Positions 8,984 to 19,650 are shown, counted from the first letter of the stretch. The stretch is DNA of 64,000 nucleotides from an uncultured Acidobacteriota bacterium (GCA_903832055.1 CAILAC010000016.1:806001-870000), one strand, 5' to 3'. Numbers and translations: made by a program. Notes: a model not told the origin generated them from the letters alone.

Positions 8984-11900
8984 GTGATTGACGTGTGTTT
9001 GCTGCAAGCTACCGCTGGCGCAACGGTTCGCCGTATGCGCTCGCTGTTCTCTGGTATTTGCCAGATTGCGGTGATTGCATTGCCGGTTTCAGCAGTGGCG
9101 CAGTCGATCGCCTTTACGGGAGCGCAAACGCAGGTCATCACCGCTGCTGCGAATCTGAGCAGCCCCTACGGTGTGGCTGTGGATGCATACGGCAATGTCT
9201 ACGTGGCAGACACGGGGAATAGCCAGGTGGTGAAATTTGGGGTTGGCGGGGCGCTGCCGACGACGGTAGGAGCGGGCCTGAGTTTTCCCAGCGGCGTGGC
9301 GGTGGATGCGGCGGGCAATGTGTATATTGCCGATACAGGCAACAGCCGGGTGGTCAGAGTTCCAGTGGGCGGCGGGGCGCAGACTACAGTCGGGAGTGGT
9401 TTCAGCTACCCGAGTGGAGTTGCGGTAGACCCTGGCGGCAACATCATCGTGGCTGACACAAACCACAACCGGGTCATGCTGGTGCAGGCGCCGCCTTCAG
9501 TATCTGCGCCGACGTTGATCATGGGCGGTTTGAGCTATCCGGAGACCGCAGTCTACGATCCGCCGACGGGTGGTTACCTGATTGCGGATTCGGGAAACAA
9601 CCGGGTGCTGAGCGTGAATGGCAACCAGGTATCGGTGGTCGGCAGCAGCTTCAATTACCCGTCTGGCGTGGCCGTGGACAATATTGGCAACATTTATGTG
9701 GCTGATAGCGGGAATGGCCAGGTGGTAGAGGTGCCGTGGAGCGGCGGGACGCAATACGCAATTGGTTCGGGATTCGGCACTCCTGCGGCCCTTGCTCTTG
9801 ATGGCAACGGAAACCTGTATGTTGCCGACTCGAGCGCGAATACCGTGATGCAGGAAATGATGAGCTCGGTGCGGTTTGCCGGCGGGAACGCATGCCCAGG
9901 CTATGGGTGCTCGGGTGGGGCCGCGACGCTGAACTTCCGGCTGACGAATGCGCACAACTACGACTCGGTGAAGACGCTGACCGGGGGCGCTCTGCATGGC
10001 GACTTCTATCTGAGCTCGCCTTTGGCATGCACTGCGCCGGTAAGTGGAACTTCGACGTGCACATCGCAAGTCTCGTTCTATCCCCTGCTGCCCGGGCTGC
10101 GGGCGGGTGCCTTCCAGATTGGGTTGAATGGGACGACGCTGGTTTCGGTGCCGCTGTACGGGATTGGGCAGGGACCACTGATCGCCTTCACGTCGAGCGC
10201 GCAGACTTCGCTGGCAAACACCGTGCCGGCTGCGGATGTAGCCGTGGATGGCGCGGGCAATGTGTTTTACGCTTCACCGACTGCGAAGGCAGTGTACGAA
10301 TTACCTGCGGGTGGTGGTGCGCCGATCAGTCTTGGAGGGGTTAGCTGGAACAGCCCTTCGAGCCTGGCGGTGGATGGAGCTGGCAACCTGTACGTAGCCG
10401 ACACAGGGCTCGGTGCGGTGATGAAGTACATGAATCCAGTCAAGAGCAGTGTTTACAACGATCTCTCGACGGGGAGCTTTCCTCAACCGACGGCGGTAAC
10501 CGTGGATGGTGCTGGGAATGTGTATGTTGTGGATGGGCAAAAGGGATTGATCAAGATTCCATTTGTGGGCGGACTGCCAATTTCTCTGAATCCGGCTTTG
10601 CGGGGCAGCGGAATGGCTGTCGATGGGGCGGGAAACATCTTCATCGTCAACAGCCCGAATGTGATTGAGCTACCTGCGGGCGGGGGCGCACCGGTCAACA
10701 TCGGGACCGGGTTGAACTCGCCATCGAAGGTGGCGGTGGACGCAGCGGGCGACGTGTACATTACGGATTCCGGTAATGGCCGCATTGTCGAAGTGCTGCC
10801 GGGGGGTGGCCAGATCACAGTGGGTACAAATCTGACTGACCCGGTCGGGCTGGCGGTGGACGGCACCGGGGACGTCTTCACCTCAGATGAAAGCACCTAC
10901 GAGCTCTGGAAGATTCCGCGGTCGACGCTTCCAGCATTGAACTTCGGCTCAGCGCCGGTGGGCGTACCGAATTCGATTCCGGCGCAGGACATCAACATTC
11001 AGAACATTGGCAACCAGCCTTTGACGGTGACCAACGTGGGGGCGGCGGCAGATTTCCCGCTGGTTGCAGCGGCGGACCCGTGTACATTCCCGGGCAGCCT
11101 TGTCGCCGGGCAGGACTGCAGCCCGGCGATTGAGTTTCTGCCGGTTCAGGGCGGCAGTCTGACGGAGACGATCCTGTTTACTGACAACTCGCTCAATGTT
11201 GCGGGAGCGATTCAGTCGATTCCGGTCACGGGCTTTGGCCTCTACGCGCAGAGCATCACGTTTGGCCCGCTGCCCGGGGTGTCTTTTGGTGTCAGCCCTA
11301 TCACGCTGGCGGCAACTGCTTCGAGCGGTCTCTCGGTGAGCTATAAAGTTTCAGGACCGGCGACGGTTGCAGGCAACGTGCTGACGATTACCGGCCTTGG
11401 TATCGTCACGGTGACGGCGAGTCAGGCGGGCAGCAGCATCTATGCGCCTGCGGCGAGTGTTTTGCAGTCCTTTGTGGTGGAGCCGGCCGTTGGCAGCGTT
11501 GCCCTTGGCGGGTCGAGCGGGTTCACGACCATCACATTCCTGATGAAGTCGGCAGAGGTGATTGGAAAAGTGGCCGTGGTGACGCAGGGGACTCCTGGGC
11601 AGGACTTCATCGACCTTGGGACCGGGAATTGCCTGAGCATTGTGAAATTTGCGGCGGGTGAGACCTGCACGGTGAATATCTCCTTTACGCCGAAGGCTGC
11701 CGGTCTGCGGATGGGCGCGGTGGAGATCTTTGATTTGTCTGGCAGCCTGATCGCGACGCAGTACGTGCAGGGAATTGGAACTGCGGCACTGGCGGGATTC
11801 CTGCCTGCAGTGCAAAAGTCGGTGACGTACAGCGGAAGTTACCCAATCGGGTACTTTCCTGGAGTGAACAAGATCGCTGTCGATGCGACGGGGGATATGT

Positions 11901-14900
11901 ATGTTTCCTGGATCAGCACGGGGTCAGTGATTGGTGGCGTGGAGATGATTCCCGCCGTCTTGAATGGTTTTTCGACACCGGTGCCGATCACGTTCAATGT
12001 CAACGGACTGGGTCTGGGCGACGTGCCAGCAGATCTGGCAGTGGATGGCGCGGGCAACCTGTTTGTACTCGACGGTGGAAGGGTCTTTGAAAAGCATGCG
12101 GCGGGCGGGCCGGACACGATTGTGGGAACCAATATCAACAATGCCGCCGGGGTGGCGGTGGATGGGGCCGGTACCGTCTATATTTCCTCTGGGAGTGAGG
12201 TTTTGCTGGTTCCGGCAGGGGGTGGAGCGCAGACCGGGATGCAGTTCCCGTCTAATTACCCGGTTTCTGAACCGACTTCGCTGGCACTGGACAGTGTCGG
12301 CAATCTGTTCATTGCAGACTTAGGCGTGAACTGGCTGGTCGAAGTGCCGGCTAACGGGGGGCCCTCGATCAAAATTGCCAACTTGTACCCGCAGCATCCA
12401 GTCTCTCTCGCCGTGGATGTGGCCGACGATGTGTTTGTAGCGGACCCTATTCTGGGGACTGTGACGAAGTATTCCGGGGGGGCAAGTACGGCGATCAATG
12501 TGGGTGGCTTCTCTGCCCCGAATGGACTTGCGGTGGACAGCCTGGGCAATCTTTTTGTTGCCGACTCTGCCCAGATCAGGCAGTTTGCGTATGGCCAGGC
12601 GCCGTCGCTGAGCTTTGCCAACACCGACCCATTGAGTGTGAGCATGGATAGTCCGAAGCCTCTGACGATTGAGAATATTGGCAATTATCCACTTGCGCTG
12701 AAGCTTATGACGACGGGCTCTGATTTTCCGCATGACGCATCTGGCAATAGCTGTGTTATCGGCGGGAGCATCGCTGTCGGGCAATCCTGCATTGTGAACC
12801 TGGACTTCAAGCCGGGTTCGGCTGGGCAGAAGTCGGAGAGCCTTGGCTTCAGCATGCAGTTGGACGCCTATACCCTCTCTTCTCAAACGGTGGCACTGAG
12901 CGGCCTGGGCCGGACGGTGCAGACGATCAACTTCGCGGCGCCTCCGACGGGGCTGGTGTACTCGCCGGGGGCTACGGTTAACCTGAATGCGACGGGAGGA
13001 GCTTCCGGCAATCCGGTCACATTTTCCGTTTTCGCCTTGAGCGGTGGCGGAGCGACGGTGAACGGGAATGTGCTCAGCAACATCTCCGCTGGAACCATTC
13101 AGATTACGGCCAACCAGGCAGGCAGCAACACTTATGCAACAGCCGCACCAGTGATCCGCTACCTAACGGTTGGCAAAGCCACGCCGACGCTGACCTGGGC
13201 GACACCGGCGGCGATCGCTTACGGGACACTGCTGAGCGCCACCCAGTTGAATGCCAGTTCCGGGGATATCGCGGGGGAATTCAGCTATTCGCCGGGGGTT
13301 GATTATCCACTGACCACCGGGACGCATACGTTGACGGTGAGTTTCACTCCTACGGACCAGGTGGATTACGTAACGGCAAATCGGAGTGTTTTGATTACGG
13401 TGGTCAAGGCGACGCCCAGTGTCGCCTGGCCTGCACCGGACGCAATCACCTATGGCACCCTGCTCAGCTCGATTCAATTGAACGCAACTTCAGCGGTGCT
13501 GGGAACGTACGCGTATTCCCCTTCAGCTGGAACGAAACTTACCGGGGGGAATAAGTCACTTTCCGTTAAGTTCACACCGACAGATAACGCGGACTACGTG
13601 GCGACCATTGCGTCTACATCCATCGTTGTCAACCCGGCCCTGCCACTTGTCACGTGGCCGACGCCTGCTGCTATCACCTATGGCAAGGCATTGACGACGA
13701 CTCAGCTCAACGCGACAGCCAACGTAGCCGGAACCTTCACCTACACCCCGGCGTTGGGAGCTTTGATCCCGGCCGGACCCCAGACGCTCACCGTCAGATT
13801 TGTGCCGGCAGATAGTACCGATTATGTCGTTCAAACAGCTTCAGTTCAGATCGTAGTGAACAAGGCCACACCGACAATAAGCTGGGCCGCGCCAGGCGCG
13901 ATCAGCTATGGAACGCTGTTGAGCTCCACGCAGGATAACGCTACGGCTTCGGTTCCGGGCACTTTTGCCTACTCGTCGATTCCAGCCACGACGCCTCTGC
14001 CGGCAGGCATTCAGACGCTGACGGCCACATTTACCCCGACGGATACAGTTGACTACGGAACGGCACAAGCATCGGTGAAGATCATGGTCAACAAGGTACC
14101 GTTGACGCTTACTGCGGACATCTTGGCGATGACCTACGGATCCCTGCTTCCTACCTTGACCTTTACCTGTTCAGGCTTTGTCAATGGAGAGTCCTTTGCC
14201 AGTGCGGTTACCGGTATGCCTGCCTTCACAACCACGGCGAGTTCGACCGCTTTGCCCGGCTCTTATGGCATTACGATTTCCGCGGGTACGCTTGTTTCAG
14301 TGAATTACAAGCTGTCGTTCGCCGGCGGTAAGCTGACGATCAGCAAGGCGGCGCTGAATGTAGTGGCTGCGAGTGCTTCAACCACATATGGTTCAGCCTT
14401 GCCGACACTGAGCTACACGATCTCAGGATTTGTGAACAGCGATACTTTTGCGAGTTCAGCGTCGGGAGTCGCCAAGGTATCCACTGTGGCGACCGCGACG
14501 TCGGCCGCCGGAACCTACCCCATTACGGTTGCGATTGGGACGCTTGCTTCTTCGAAGTACTCGTTCACACTGGTGAATGCAGTTCTGACGATCAATCAGG
14601 CGCCACTGAGTGTTACCGCGAATGGTGCCACGCGACCCTATGGCGCCGCCAATCCGACGCTGACGGGCGTGGTGGCCGGTAATCTTCCAGGCGATTTTTT
14701 GACAATCACCTACACGGTCAACGCCAACGCCACCAGCATTCCTGGCAACTATCCAATTACCCCGACCGTCACCGGAACTGCTGCGGTGAATTACAACATC
14801 CAACTGGTTCCCAGTGTGCTGGCTGTTACCCCGGCAACGCTGACCATTGCGGCGACGAATCTGACTTCGTCCTTTGGTTCTTCACTGCCAAAGTACGTTT

Positions 14901-16327
14901 ACACGATTACGGGGTTTGCCAACACAGACACCGCCCTCACGGTAACCAGCGGCTTGCCAAAACTTACTTCAACTGCGATGAGCGGGGCGTCAGCAGGCAC
15001 TTACCCAATCACGGTTGCGATGGGGACGTTCAAAGCGAATGCTAACTACATGATTGTGCTGGTGAATGGAACCCTGACCGTCCAACAAGCGCCGCTGAGG
15101 ATTACGGTCAAGAGTTTGTCGCGCGCCTATGGAGCAGCCAATCCAGGGTTCAGCGGCACGGTTACAGGAATCGTCGGGTCGAATACGGTGACCGTCACCT
15201 ACAGTTCAACTGCGACGGTGACGAGTCCTGTGGGCTCGACCCCAATCACGGCGGTCGTGTCGGGCGCCCACGCACTGGATTACCTGGTCACCGTGGTCCC
15301 TGGTGTGCTCACGATTACACCCGCTTCGCTGACGGTCACTGCGGCCAGTGCGACGAGCGTTTACGGATCAACGCTGCCAGCCTTTAACTACGCAATCACT
15401 GGATACCTCAACGGCGATACGGCGACTACAGCGTTTACTGGTGCTCCTGCGATCACGACGACTGCCACATCGAAGTCCGGGGTGGGCACATATGCGATTT
15501 CGCCTTCCGTTGGTACTGCACTTTCAGCGAATTATGTCTTCAAGTTCGTCCCGGCTACGTTGACGGTGACCAAGGCTGGGCTGGTCGTGACAGCGCTCAA
15601 CCGGACCAAGGTTTACGGAGCGGCGCTGCCCAGCCTGGGCTATGCGATTTCAGGCTTTGTCAACGGAGACCTTCAAATCCACGCGGTAACGGGCGTGCCC
15701 AGCCTGGCCACGACTGCGACCGCGCAATCTGCAGTGGCGAGCTACCCGATTACCGTTGCGCCCGGAACGCTTGCTGCCGCCAACTACACCTTCAGCCTTG
15801 CGGCGGGCGCGCTTTCTGTGACACCCGCGACGCTGACGGTGACGGCGACGAGCGTGAACGTGACCTACAACCAGCCCATTCCGGCACTCAAGTACTCGAT
15901 CGGCGGCTATGTGAACTCCGACACCTCGGCGGTGGTAAGCGGCGCGCCCGCTGAAACGACGACTGCGGTGGCGGGCTCTGGAATCGGCAGTTATCCGATC
16001 ACTCTGGCGCAGGGCACTCTGACGGCGGCGAACTACAGCTTTGCGCTGAAGAACGGGACGATCACGGTGAAGGTCATCGGGACAGTCGCTACGCCTGTAT
16101 TCAAGCCAGAAGCGGGCACCTACACCGGAGCGCAGAACATCACGATTACGGATGCGACGGCAGGTACGGTCTTGTATTACACGCTGGATGGGACAACGCC
16201 GACGACTGCATCAACCACATACACCGGGCCCATTGCGGTTTCAGCTTCTGCAACCGTGAAGGTCATCGGAACGCTTACGGGATACACGCAGAGCGCGGTT
16301 GCCACGGCGGCATACACGATCCAGTGA
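8984..16327 (+). CDS. Giant secreted NHL-propeller/MBG-repeat protein
   Basis: 2447 aa. A signal peptide (about residues 18-40, ending AVAQ) precedes NHL-type propeller repeats (about 45-640), each with GVAVDxxGNxYVADxGN. A HYDIN/ASPM-like domain follows (about 652-760, LNFGSAPVG), then an Ig-like segment, a second NHL block (about 960-1205) and a second HYDIN-like domain. Four repeats with TPxAIxYGTLLSxTQLNA (about 1396-1700) and eight MBG_2-type repeats (about 1705-2360) come next. The C-terminus is a CHB_HEX-type domain (YYTLDGTTPTTASTTYTGPI). No enzyme motif or sorting signal was seen, so it is probably a surface or adhesion protein. The GTG at 8984 has GAAAGG upstream; the ATG at 9035 is an alternative that starts at the signal peptide. 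The gene is intact. Confidence 0.9.
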   Translation: MIDVCLLQATAGATVRRMRSLFSGICQIAVIALPVSAVAQSIAFTGAQTQVITAAANLSSPYGVAVDAYGNVYVADTGNSQVVKFGVGGALPTTVGAGLSFPSGVAVDAAGNVYIADTGNSRVVRVPVGGGAQTTVGSGFSYPSGVAVDPGGNIIVADTNHNRVMLVQAPPSVSAPTLIMGGLSYPETAVYDPPTGGYLIADSGNNRVLSVNGNQVSVVGSSFNYPSGVAVDNIGNIYVADSGNGQVVEVPWSGGTQYAIGSGFGTPAALALDGNGNLYVADSSANTVMQEMMSSVRFAGGNACPGYGCSGGAATLNFRLTNAHNYDSVKTLTGGALHGDFYLSSPLACTAPVSGTSTCTSQVSFYPLLPGLRAGAFQIGLNGTTLVSVPLYGIGQGPLIAFTSSAQTSLANTVPAADVAVDGAGNVFYASPTAKAVYELPAGGGAPISLGGVSWNSPSSLAVDGAGNLYVADTGLGAVMKYMNPVKSSVYNDLSTGSFPQPTAVTVDGAGNVYVVDGQKGLIKIPFVGGLPISLNPALRGSGMAVDGAGNIFIVNSPNVIELPAGGGAPVNIGTGLNSPSKVAVDAAGDVYITDSGNGRIVEVLPGGGQITVGTNLTDPVGLAVDGTGDVFTSDESTYELWKIPRSTLPALNFGSAPVGVPNSIPAQDINIQNIGNQPLTVTNVGAAADFPLVAAADPCTFPGSLVAGQDCSPAIEFLPVQGGSLTETILFTDNSLNVAGAIQSIPVTGFGLYAQSITFGPLPGVSFGVSPITLAATASSGLSVSYKVSGPATVAGNVLTITGLGIVTVTASQAGSSIYAPAASVLQSFVVEPAVGSVALGGSSGFTTITFLMKSAEVIGKVAVVTQGTPGQDFIDLGTGNCLSIVKFAAGETCTVNISFTPKAAGLRMGAVEIFDLSGSLIATQYVQGIGTAALAGFLPAVQKSVTYSGSYPIGYFPGVNKIAVDATGDMYVSWISTGSVIGGVEMIPAVLNGFSTPVPITFNVNGLGLGDVPADLAVDGAGNLFVLDGGRVFEKHAAGGPDTIVGTNINNAAGVAVDGAGTVYISSGSEVLLVPAGGGAQTGMQFPSNYPVSEPTSLALDSVGNLFIADLGVNWLVEVPANGGPSIKIANLYPQHPVSLAVDVADDVFVADPILGTVTKYSGGASTAINVGGFSAPNGLAVDSLGNLFVADSAQIRQFAYGQAPSLSFANTDPLSVSMDSPKPLTIENIGNYPLALKLMTTGSDFPHDASGNSCVIGGSIAVGQSCIVNLDFKPGSAGQKSESLGFSMQLDAYTLSSQTVALSGLGRTVQTINFAAPPTGLVYSPGATVNLNATGGASGNPVTFSVFALSGGGATVNGNVLSNISAGTIQITANQAGSNTYATAAPVIRYLTVGKATPTLTWATPAAIAYGTLLSATQLNASSGDIAGEFSYSPGVDYPLTTGTHTLTVSFTPTDQVDYVTANRSVLITVVKATPSVAWPAPDAITYGTLLSSIQLNATSAVLGTYAYSPSAGTKLTGGNKSLSVKFTPTDNADYVATIASTSIVVNPALPLVTWPTPAAITYGKALTTTQLNATANVAGTFTYTPALGALIPAGPQTLTVRFVPADSTDYVVQTASVQIVVNKATPTISWAAPGAISYGTLLSSTQDNATASVPGTFAYSSIPATTPLPAGIQTLTATFTPTDTVDYGTAQASVKIMVNKVPLTLTADILAMTYGSLLPTLTFTCSGFVNGESFASAVTGMPAFTTTASSTALPGSYGITISAGTLVSVNYKLSFAGGKLTISKAALNVVAASASTTYGSALPTLSYTISGFVNSDTFASSASGVAKVSTVATATSAAGTYPITVAIGTLASSKYSFTLVNAVLTINQAPLSVTANGATRPYGAANPTLTGVVAGNLPGDFLTITYTVNANATSIPGNYPITPTVTGTAAVNYNIQLVPSVLAVTPATLTIAATNLTSSFGSSLPKYVYTITGFANTDTALTVTSGLPKLTSTAMSGASAGTYPITVAMGTFKANANYMIVLVNGTLTVQQAPLRITVKSLSRAYGAANPGFSGTVTGIVGSNTVTVTYSSTATVTSPVGSTPITAVVSGAHALDYLVTVVPGVLTITPASLTVTAASATSVYGSTLPAFNYAITGYLNGDTATTAFTGAPAITTTATSKSGVGTYAISPSVGTALSANYVFKFVPATLTVTKAGLVVTALNRTKVYGAALPSLGYAISGFVNGDLQIHAVTGVPSLATTATAQSAVASYPITVAPGTLAAANYTFSLAAGALSVTPATLTVTATSVNVTYNQPIPALKYSIGGYVNSDTSAVVSGAPAETTTAVAGSGIGSYPITLAQGTLTAANYSFALKNGTITVKVIGTVATPVFKPEAGTYTGAQNITITDATAGTVLYYTLDGTTPTTASTTYTGPIAVSASATVKVIGTLTGYTQSAVATAAYTIQ

Positions 16328-16369
16328 AGGTTCAGAACAGGCGCACGGGGAATCGAATTGGGAGCAATG

Positions 16370-16402
16370 CAGCGGAGCGGAGTTGGTGACTCTGCTCCGC
16401 TG
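16370..16402. terminator. Bidirectional hairpin between convergent genes
   Basis: CAGCGGAGC pairs with GCTCCGCTG. The stem continues inward as GGAGT/ACTCT (one G-T pair) to a TGGTG loop, about 14 pairs in all. It sits between the 3' ends of the giant protein gene and the PQQ dehydrogenase gene. The T-tract is weak on both sides. Confidence 0.65.
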
Positions 16403-16449
16403 TTTGCTCTGCTTGAATGCGGTCTGGAATCTGCGGTTGCGGATGGGTT

Positions 16450-18024
16450 CTAGTTGACGGTGCCGGAAACATGGCGTGGCAGAGCCCAGGCGAAGAGAAC
16501 GCCGCCCGAGCTGGTGACGATGTACTGGCGGCCGTCAAGCTCGTAGGTGATGGGCGAGCTCTCCATGGATTCGCCGGTGCCGGCATGCCATAGAGTCTTG
16601 CCATCGACAGTCCTCAGGGCAAGGATGTTGCCCTCGGCGTCACCGGTGATGGTGATGCCGGAGTCGGTGGTCAGCACGCCTGCGCCAGAGCCGTCGTCGC
16701 CCACGTCGTGCGTCCAGCGAATCTTGCCGGTCTGGTAGTCGATAGCCTCAATGACGCCCTTGCCCCACAGGCCATAATCAGCGCCTGCCCAGCCATAGTT
16801 GCCATCGGCGGGCTTGGCGAAATAGAGGCTCCAGCTGGGGTGCGCATCGACGATGAAGAGGCCTGTCTTCGGGTCAAAGCTGGGTGCGCGATAGTTGGTC
16901 ATGCCGCCCTCGTCGGGGGCAATGAGGCGGCCATCGGGTTTGGGTTCCTTATCGGGTATCGGAACAGGCCGGCCCTCAGAGTCCAATCCGGAGGCCCAGT
17001 TTGTGGGGCCAAAGGTGGTGGTCAGGAGGCTTTTGCCGTTGGTCCGGTCGAGGACGAAAAAGTAGCCGTTACGCGAGCTCTGCATGAGCATCTTGCGCGG
17101 CTGGCCGTGGAAATCGGCATCGACGAGGACGGGGGTTTCGACTGCGTCCCAGTCGTGGGTGTCATGGGGGGAGGCCTGAAATCCCCAGGCAAGCTTGCCG
17201 GTTTCGGGGTTGATGGCGACGATGCTGCACGTCCAGGGATCGTCGCCGGGACGGGATCCGCCGCTGAGCACGGGGGTTGGATTGCCGGTGCCCCAGTAGA
17301 TCAGGTTGAGTTCCGGGTCGTAGGTGCCGGTCATCCAGGTCATGCCGCCGGTGGTGCTGTTGGGTGTGCCAGCGGGGGGAGTACTGTTCCACTGCCACTG
17401 CACTTCGCCGGTTTCCGGATCGAAGGAGCGCAGATAGCCGGTCAGGTTGTCGAAATCTCCGGAGACGCCGACGATAACGTGGGTTCGCCCGTCTTTTTGA
17501 ACGATCAACGGAGACATGGTCGTCCAATAGCCCTTGGTGACGTCGGCGACTTCCTTGGACCAGCGAACCGTGCCGTCTTTGGCATTGAGCGAGATCAGAT
17601 GGGCGTCGGGCGTGGTGTAGTAGAGCCAGCCTTTGATCATGGCGACGCCGCGATGTCCGATGTGCAGTCCCTGCTTTGTGGGGTGGTCGTAGTGCCAGAG
17701 CTGATGGCCAGAGCGGGCATCGACAGCCCAGATATGATCGGGCACAGAAAAGTAGAGAATGCCATCGACGAGCAGGGGTGATGCCTTGATATCGGCACCC
17801 TGGTTGGTCTGGAATGCCCAGGCCATGCTCAGATTGCCAACGTTCGCGGGCGTGATCTGAGTAAGGCTGCTGTGCCGTTTGCCGGAGTAATCGCCGTGGT
17901 AATTGGGCCAGCTGTCTGGCGCGGGGTGGAGTATCTGGCCAATTTCAAGGTTCTGTGCGGCCAGCGAAACGGGCCCAAGCATTAATAAAGCGGCCAGGGC
18001 CGTCGCGGGTTGAATCAGTCTCAT
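16450..18024 (-). CDS. PQQ-dependent dehydrogenase-type beta-propeller, copy 1
   Basis: 524 aa. A signal peptide (ALLMLGPVSLAAQ) is followed by W-type propeller repeats (SGHQLWHYDHP, DGTVRWSKE, ETGKLAWGF, DGKTLWHAG). The segment ASPHDTHDWDAVETPVLVD corresponds to the active-site Asp region of quinoprotein dehydrogenases. The vicinal Cys pair of classical methanol/ethanol dehydrogenases is absent, and so is any CxxCH, so it is a quinoprotein without its own heme. It is closely similar along its length to the gene immediately upstream (18049-19650), which points to tandem duplication. It starts 25 bases after that gene stops. The periplasmic diheme cytochrome encoded first in the operon is the likely electron acceptor. 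The substrate is not predictable. Confidence 0.82.
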   Translation of the reverse strand: MRLIQPATALAALLMLGPVSLAAQNLEIGQILHPAPDSWPNYHGDYSGKRHSSLTQITPANVGNLSMAWAFQTNQGADIKASPLLVDGILYFSVPDHIWAVDARSGHQLWHYDHPTKQGLHIGHRGVAMIKGWLYYTTPDAHLISLNAKDGTVRWSKEVADVTKGYWTTMSPLIVQKDGRTHVIVGVSGDFDNLTGYLRSFDPETGEVQWQWNSTPPAGTPNSTTGGMTWMTGTYDPELNLIYWGTGNPTPVLSGGSRPGDDPWTCSIVAINPETGKLAWGFQASPHDTHDWDAVETPVLVDADFHGQPRKMLMQSSRNGYFFVLDRTNGKSLLTTTFGPTNWASGLDSEGRPVPIPDKEPKPDGRLIAPDEGGMTNYRAPSFDPKTGLFIVDAHPSWSLYFAKPADGNYGWAGADYGLWGKGVIEAIDYQTGKIRWTHDVGDDGSGAGVLTTDSGITITGDAEGNILALRTVDGKTLWHAGTGESMESSPITYELDGRQYIVTSSGGVLFAWALPRHVSGTVN

Positions 18025-18048
18025 CGGTAGGCTCCAGTGCTCTTGTTC

Positions 18049-19650
18049 CTATTGCCCATGGGCAGCCGCGGCGGCGGTTGATGGAGCCAGGGGAAGTGTC
18101 CACGCAAACATGACGCCTCCACTCCCGGTGAGGATGTACTGGCGTCCGTCCAGAACGTAGGTAATCGGCGAGGTCTGCATGGACGCGCCGAGACCGGCAT
18201 GCCACAGGGTCTTGCCGTCGGCGGTATCAAGCGCAAGGATATTGCCGTGACCGTCGCCAGTGAAAGTTACGCCGGAGTCAGTGGTGAGTACGCCGGCGCC
18301 TGATCCACCTTTGCCAACTTCATGGCTCCAGCGGATCTTGCCTGTCTGATAGTCGATGGCCTCAATCACACCCTTGCCCCAGAGACCGTAATCGCCGCCG
18401 GCCCAGCCATAGTTTCCGTCTGCGGGCTTTGAGAAGTAGACGCTCCAGCTGGGATGGGCGTCGACAATGAATAGACCAGTCTTCGGGTCGAAGCTTGGAG
18501 AGCGGTAGTTGGTGAGGCCACCCTCATCGGGCGCGATGAGACGACCGTCTGGCTTGGGTTCCTTGTCGGGGTTGGGAATTGGCCTGCCGTCCTTGTCGAT
18601 GCCGGTGGCCCAGTTGGTGGGGCCGAAGGGGACAGTGAGCAGGCTCTTGCCGTTGGTCCGGTCGAGAACGAAGAAGTAGCCATTGCGCGAGGCCTGCATG
18701 AGCATCTTGCGCGGTTGGCCGTGGAAGTCAGCATCAACCAGAACCGGGATTTCGACAGCGTCCCAGTCGTGAGTGTCGTGGGGGGAGGCAACGAATCCCC
18801 AGACCAGTTTGCCGGTATCAGGATTGAGAGCGACGATACTGCAGGTCCAGGGGTCATCGCCGGGACGGCCAGAGCCTGCGAGAACAGGGGTGGGATTTCC
18901 AGTACCCCAGTAGAGCAGATTGAGATCCGGATCGTAGGTTCCGGTAATCCAGGTTGTGCCGCCGGTCGTCGCATTGGGGGTATTGGAGGGCGGAGTAGCG
19001 TCCCATTCCCACTGGAGCGCGCCTGTCTCGGGGTCGAAGGAGCGGAGGAGGCCGGGCAGATTGTCCAGGTCACCTCCGACACCGATGATGACGTGATTGC
19101 GCACGATGAGAGGAGCCCCGGTGGCCCAGTAGCCGAGCTTTACGTCGGCGATCGTCTTATCCCAGCGAACTGTACCGTCTTTGGCGTTGAGCGAAATGAG
19201 ATGAGCGTCGGGTGTCGAGAAGTACAGCCAGCCCTTGTAGATGGCTACGCCGCGGTGGCCAATGTGGTCACCCTCTTTGGTGGGGTGGTTGAAGTGCCAG
19301 AGTTGATGGCCAGAGCGGGCGTCCACGGCCCAGATGTTGTCAGGCACGGTGAAGTAGAGGACGCCATCGACCAGAAGCGGCGAGGACTTGATGTCGGCCT
19401 CCTGCCGGGTCTGGAAGGCCCAGGCAAGACCGAGGTTTTCGACATTGCCCGGTGTGATCTGGGTCAACTTGCTATGACGCATTCCGGTGTAGTCGCCGTG
19501 GTATGCGGGCCAGGTATCAGGTGCAGGATTCTGAAACTGCGCAGGATCGAGATTCTGCGCCTGCAGGAAGGATGGCCCGGCTGCCAGCGTCAGAAGTCCA
19601 CAAGCGAGTCCACAAGCGGCAATAACCTGGGTGAATCGTGACAACTTCAT
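18049..19650 (-). CDS. PQQ-dependent dehydrogenase-type beta-propeller, copy 2
   Basis: 533 aa from the ATG at 19650; an upstream in-frame ATG at 19680 adds ten residues. GAGAGG lies about 11 bases before the chosen start, and the signal peptide (ending SFLQAQ) begins there. Motifs match copy 1 one for one: the AYHGDYTGMRHSKL opening, DTHDWDAVEIPVL, GGLTNYRSPSFDPKTG and VLTTDSGVTFTGDGHGN. It likewise has no vicinal Cys pair and no heme site. It lies between the diheme cytochrome c gene (68 bases upstream) and copy 1, in one minus-strand operon. It probably oxidises an alcohol or sugar in the periplasm (family-level inference). No PQQ biosynthesis genes are in the window. Confidence 0.82.
   Translation of the reverse strand: MKLSRFTQVIAACGLACGLLTLAAGPSFLQAQNLDPAQFQNPAPDTWPAYHGDYTGMRHSKLTQITPGNVENLGLAWAFQTRQEADIKSSPLLVDGVLYFTVPDNIWAVDARSGHQLWHFNHPTKEGDHIGHRGVAIYKGWLYFSTPDAHLISLNAKDGTVRWDKTIADVKLGYWATGAPLIVRNHVIIGVGGDLDNLPGLLRSFDPETGALQWEWDATPPSNTPNATTGGTTWITGTYDPDLNLLYWGTGNPTPVLAGSGRPGDDPWTCSIVALNPDTGKLVWGFVASPHDTHDWDAVEIPVLVDADFHGQPRKMLMQASRNGYFFVLDRTNGKSLLTVPFGPTNWATGIDKDGRPIPNPDKEPKPDGRLIAPDEGGLTNYRSPSFDPKTGLFIVDAHPSWSVYFSKPADGNYGWAGGDYGLWGKGVIEAIDYQTGKIRWSHEVGKGGSGAGVLTTDSGVTFTGDGHGNILALDTADGKTLWHAGLGASMQTSPITYVLDGRQYILTGSGGVMFAWTLPLAPSTAAAAAHGQ

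Noticed and set aside
8774-9141. Two minus-strand open frames upstream of the giant gene
   Set aside because: They overlap the start of the giant gene and have no RBS or family features.
13170-16080. Repetitive DNA that might be taken for a CRISPR or tandem repeat array
   Set aside because: The repeats are about 230-250 bases, diverged, and in frame: they encode Ig/MBG protein domains.
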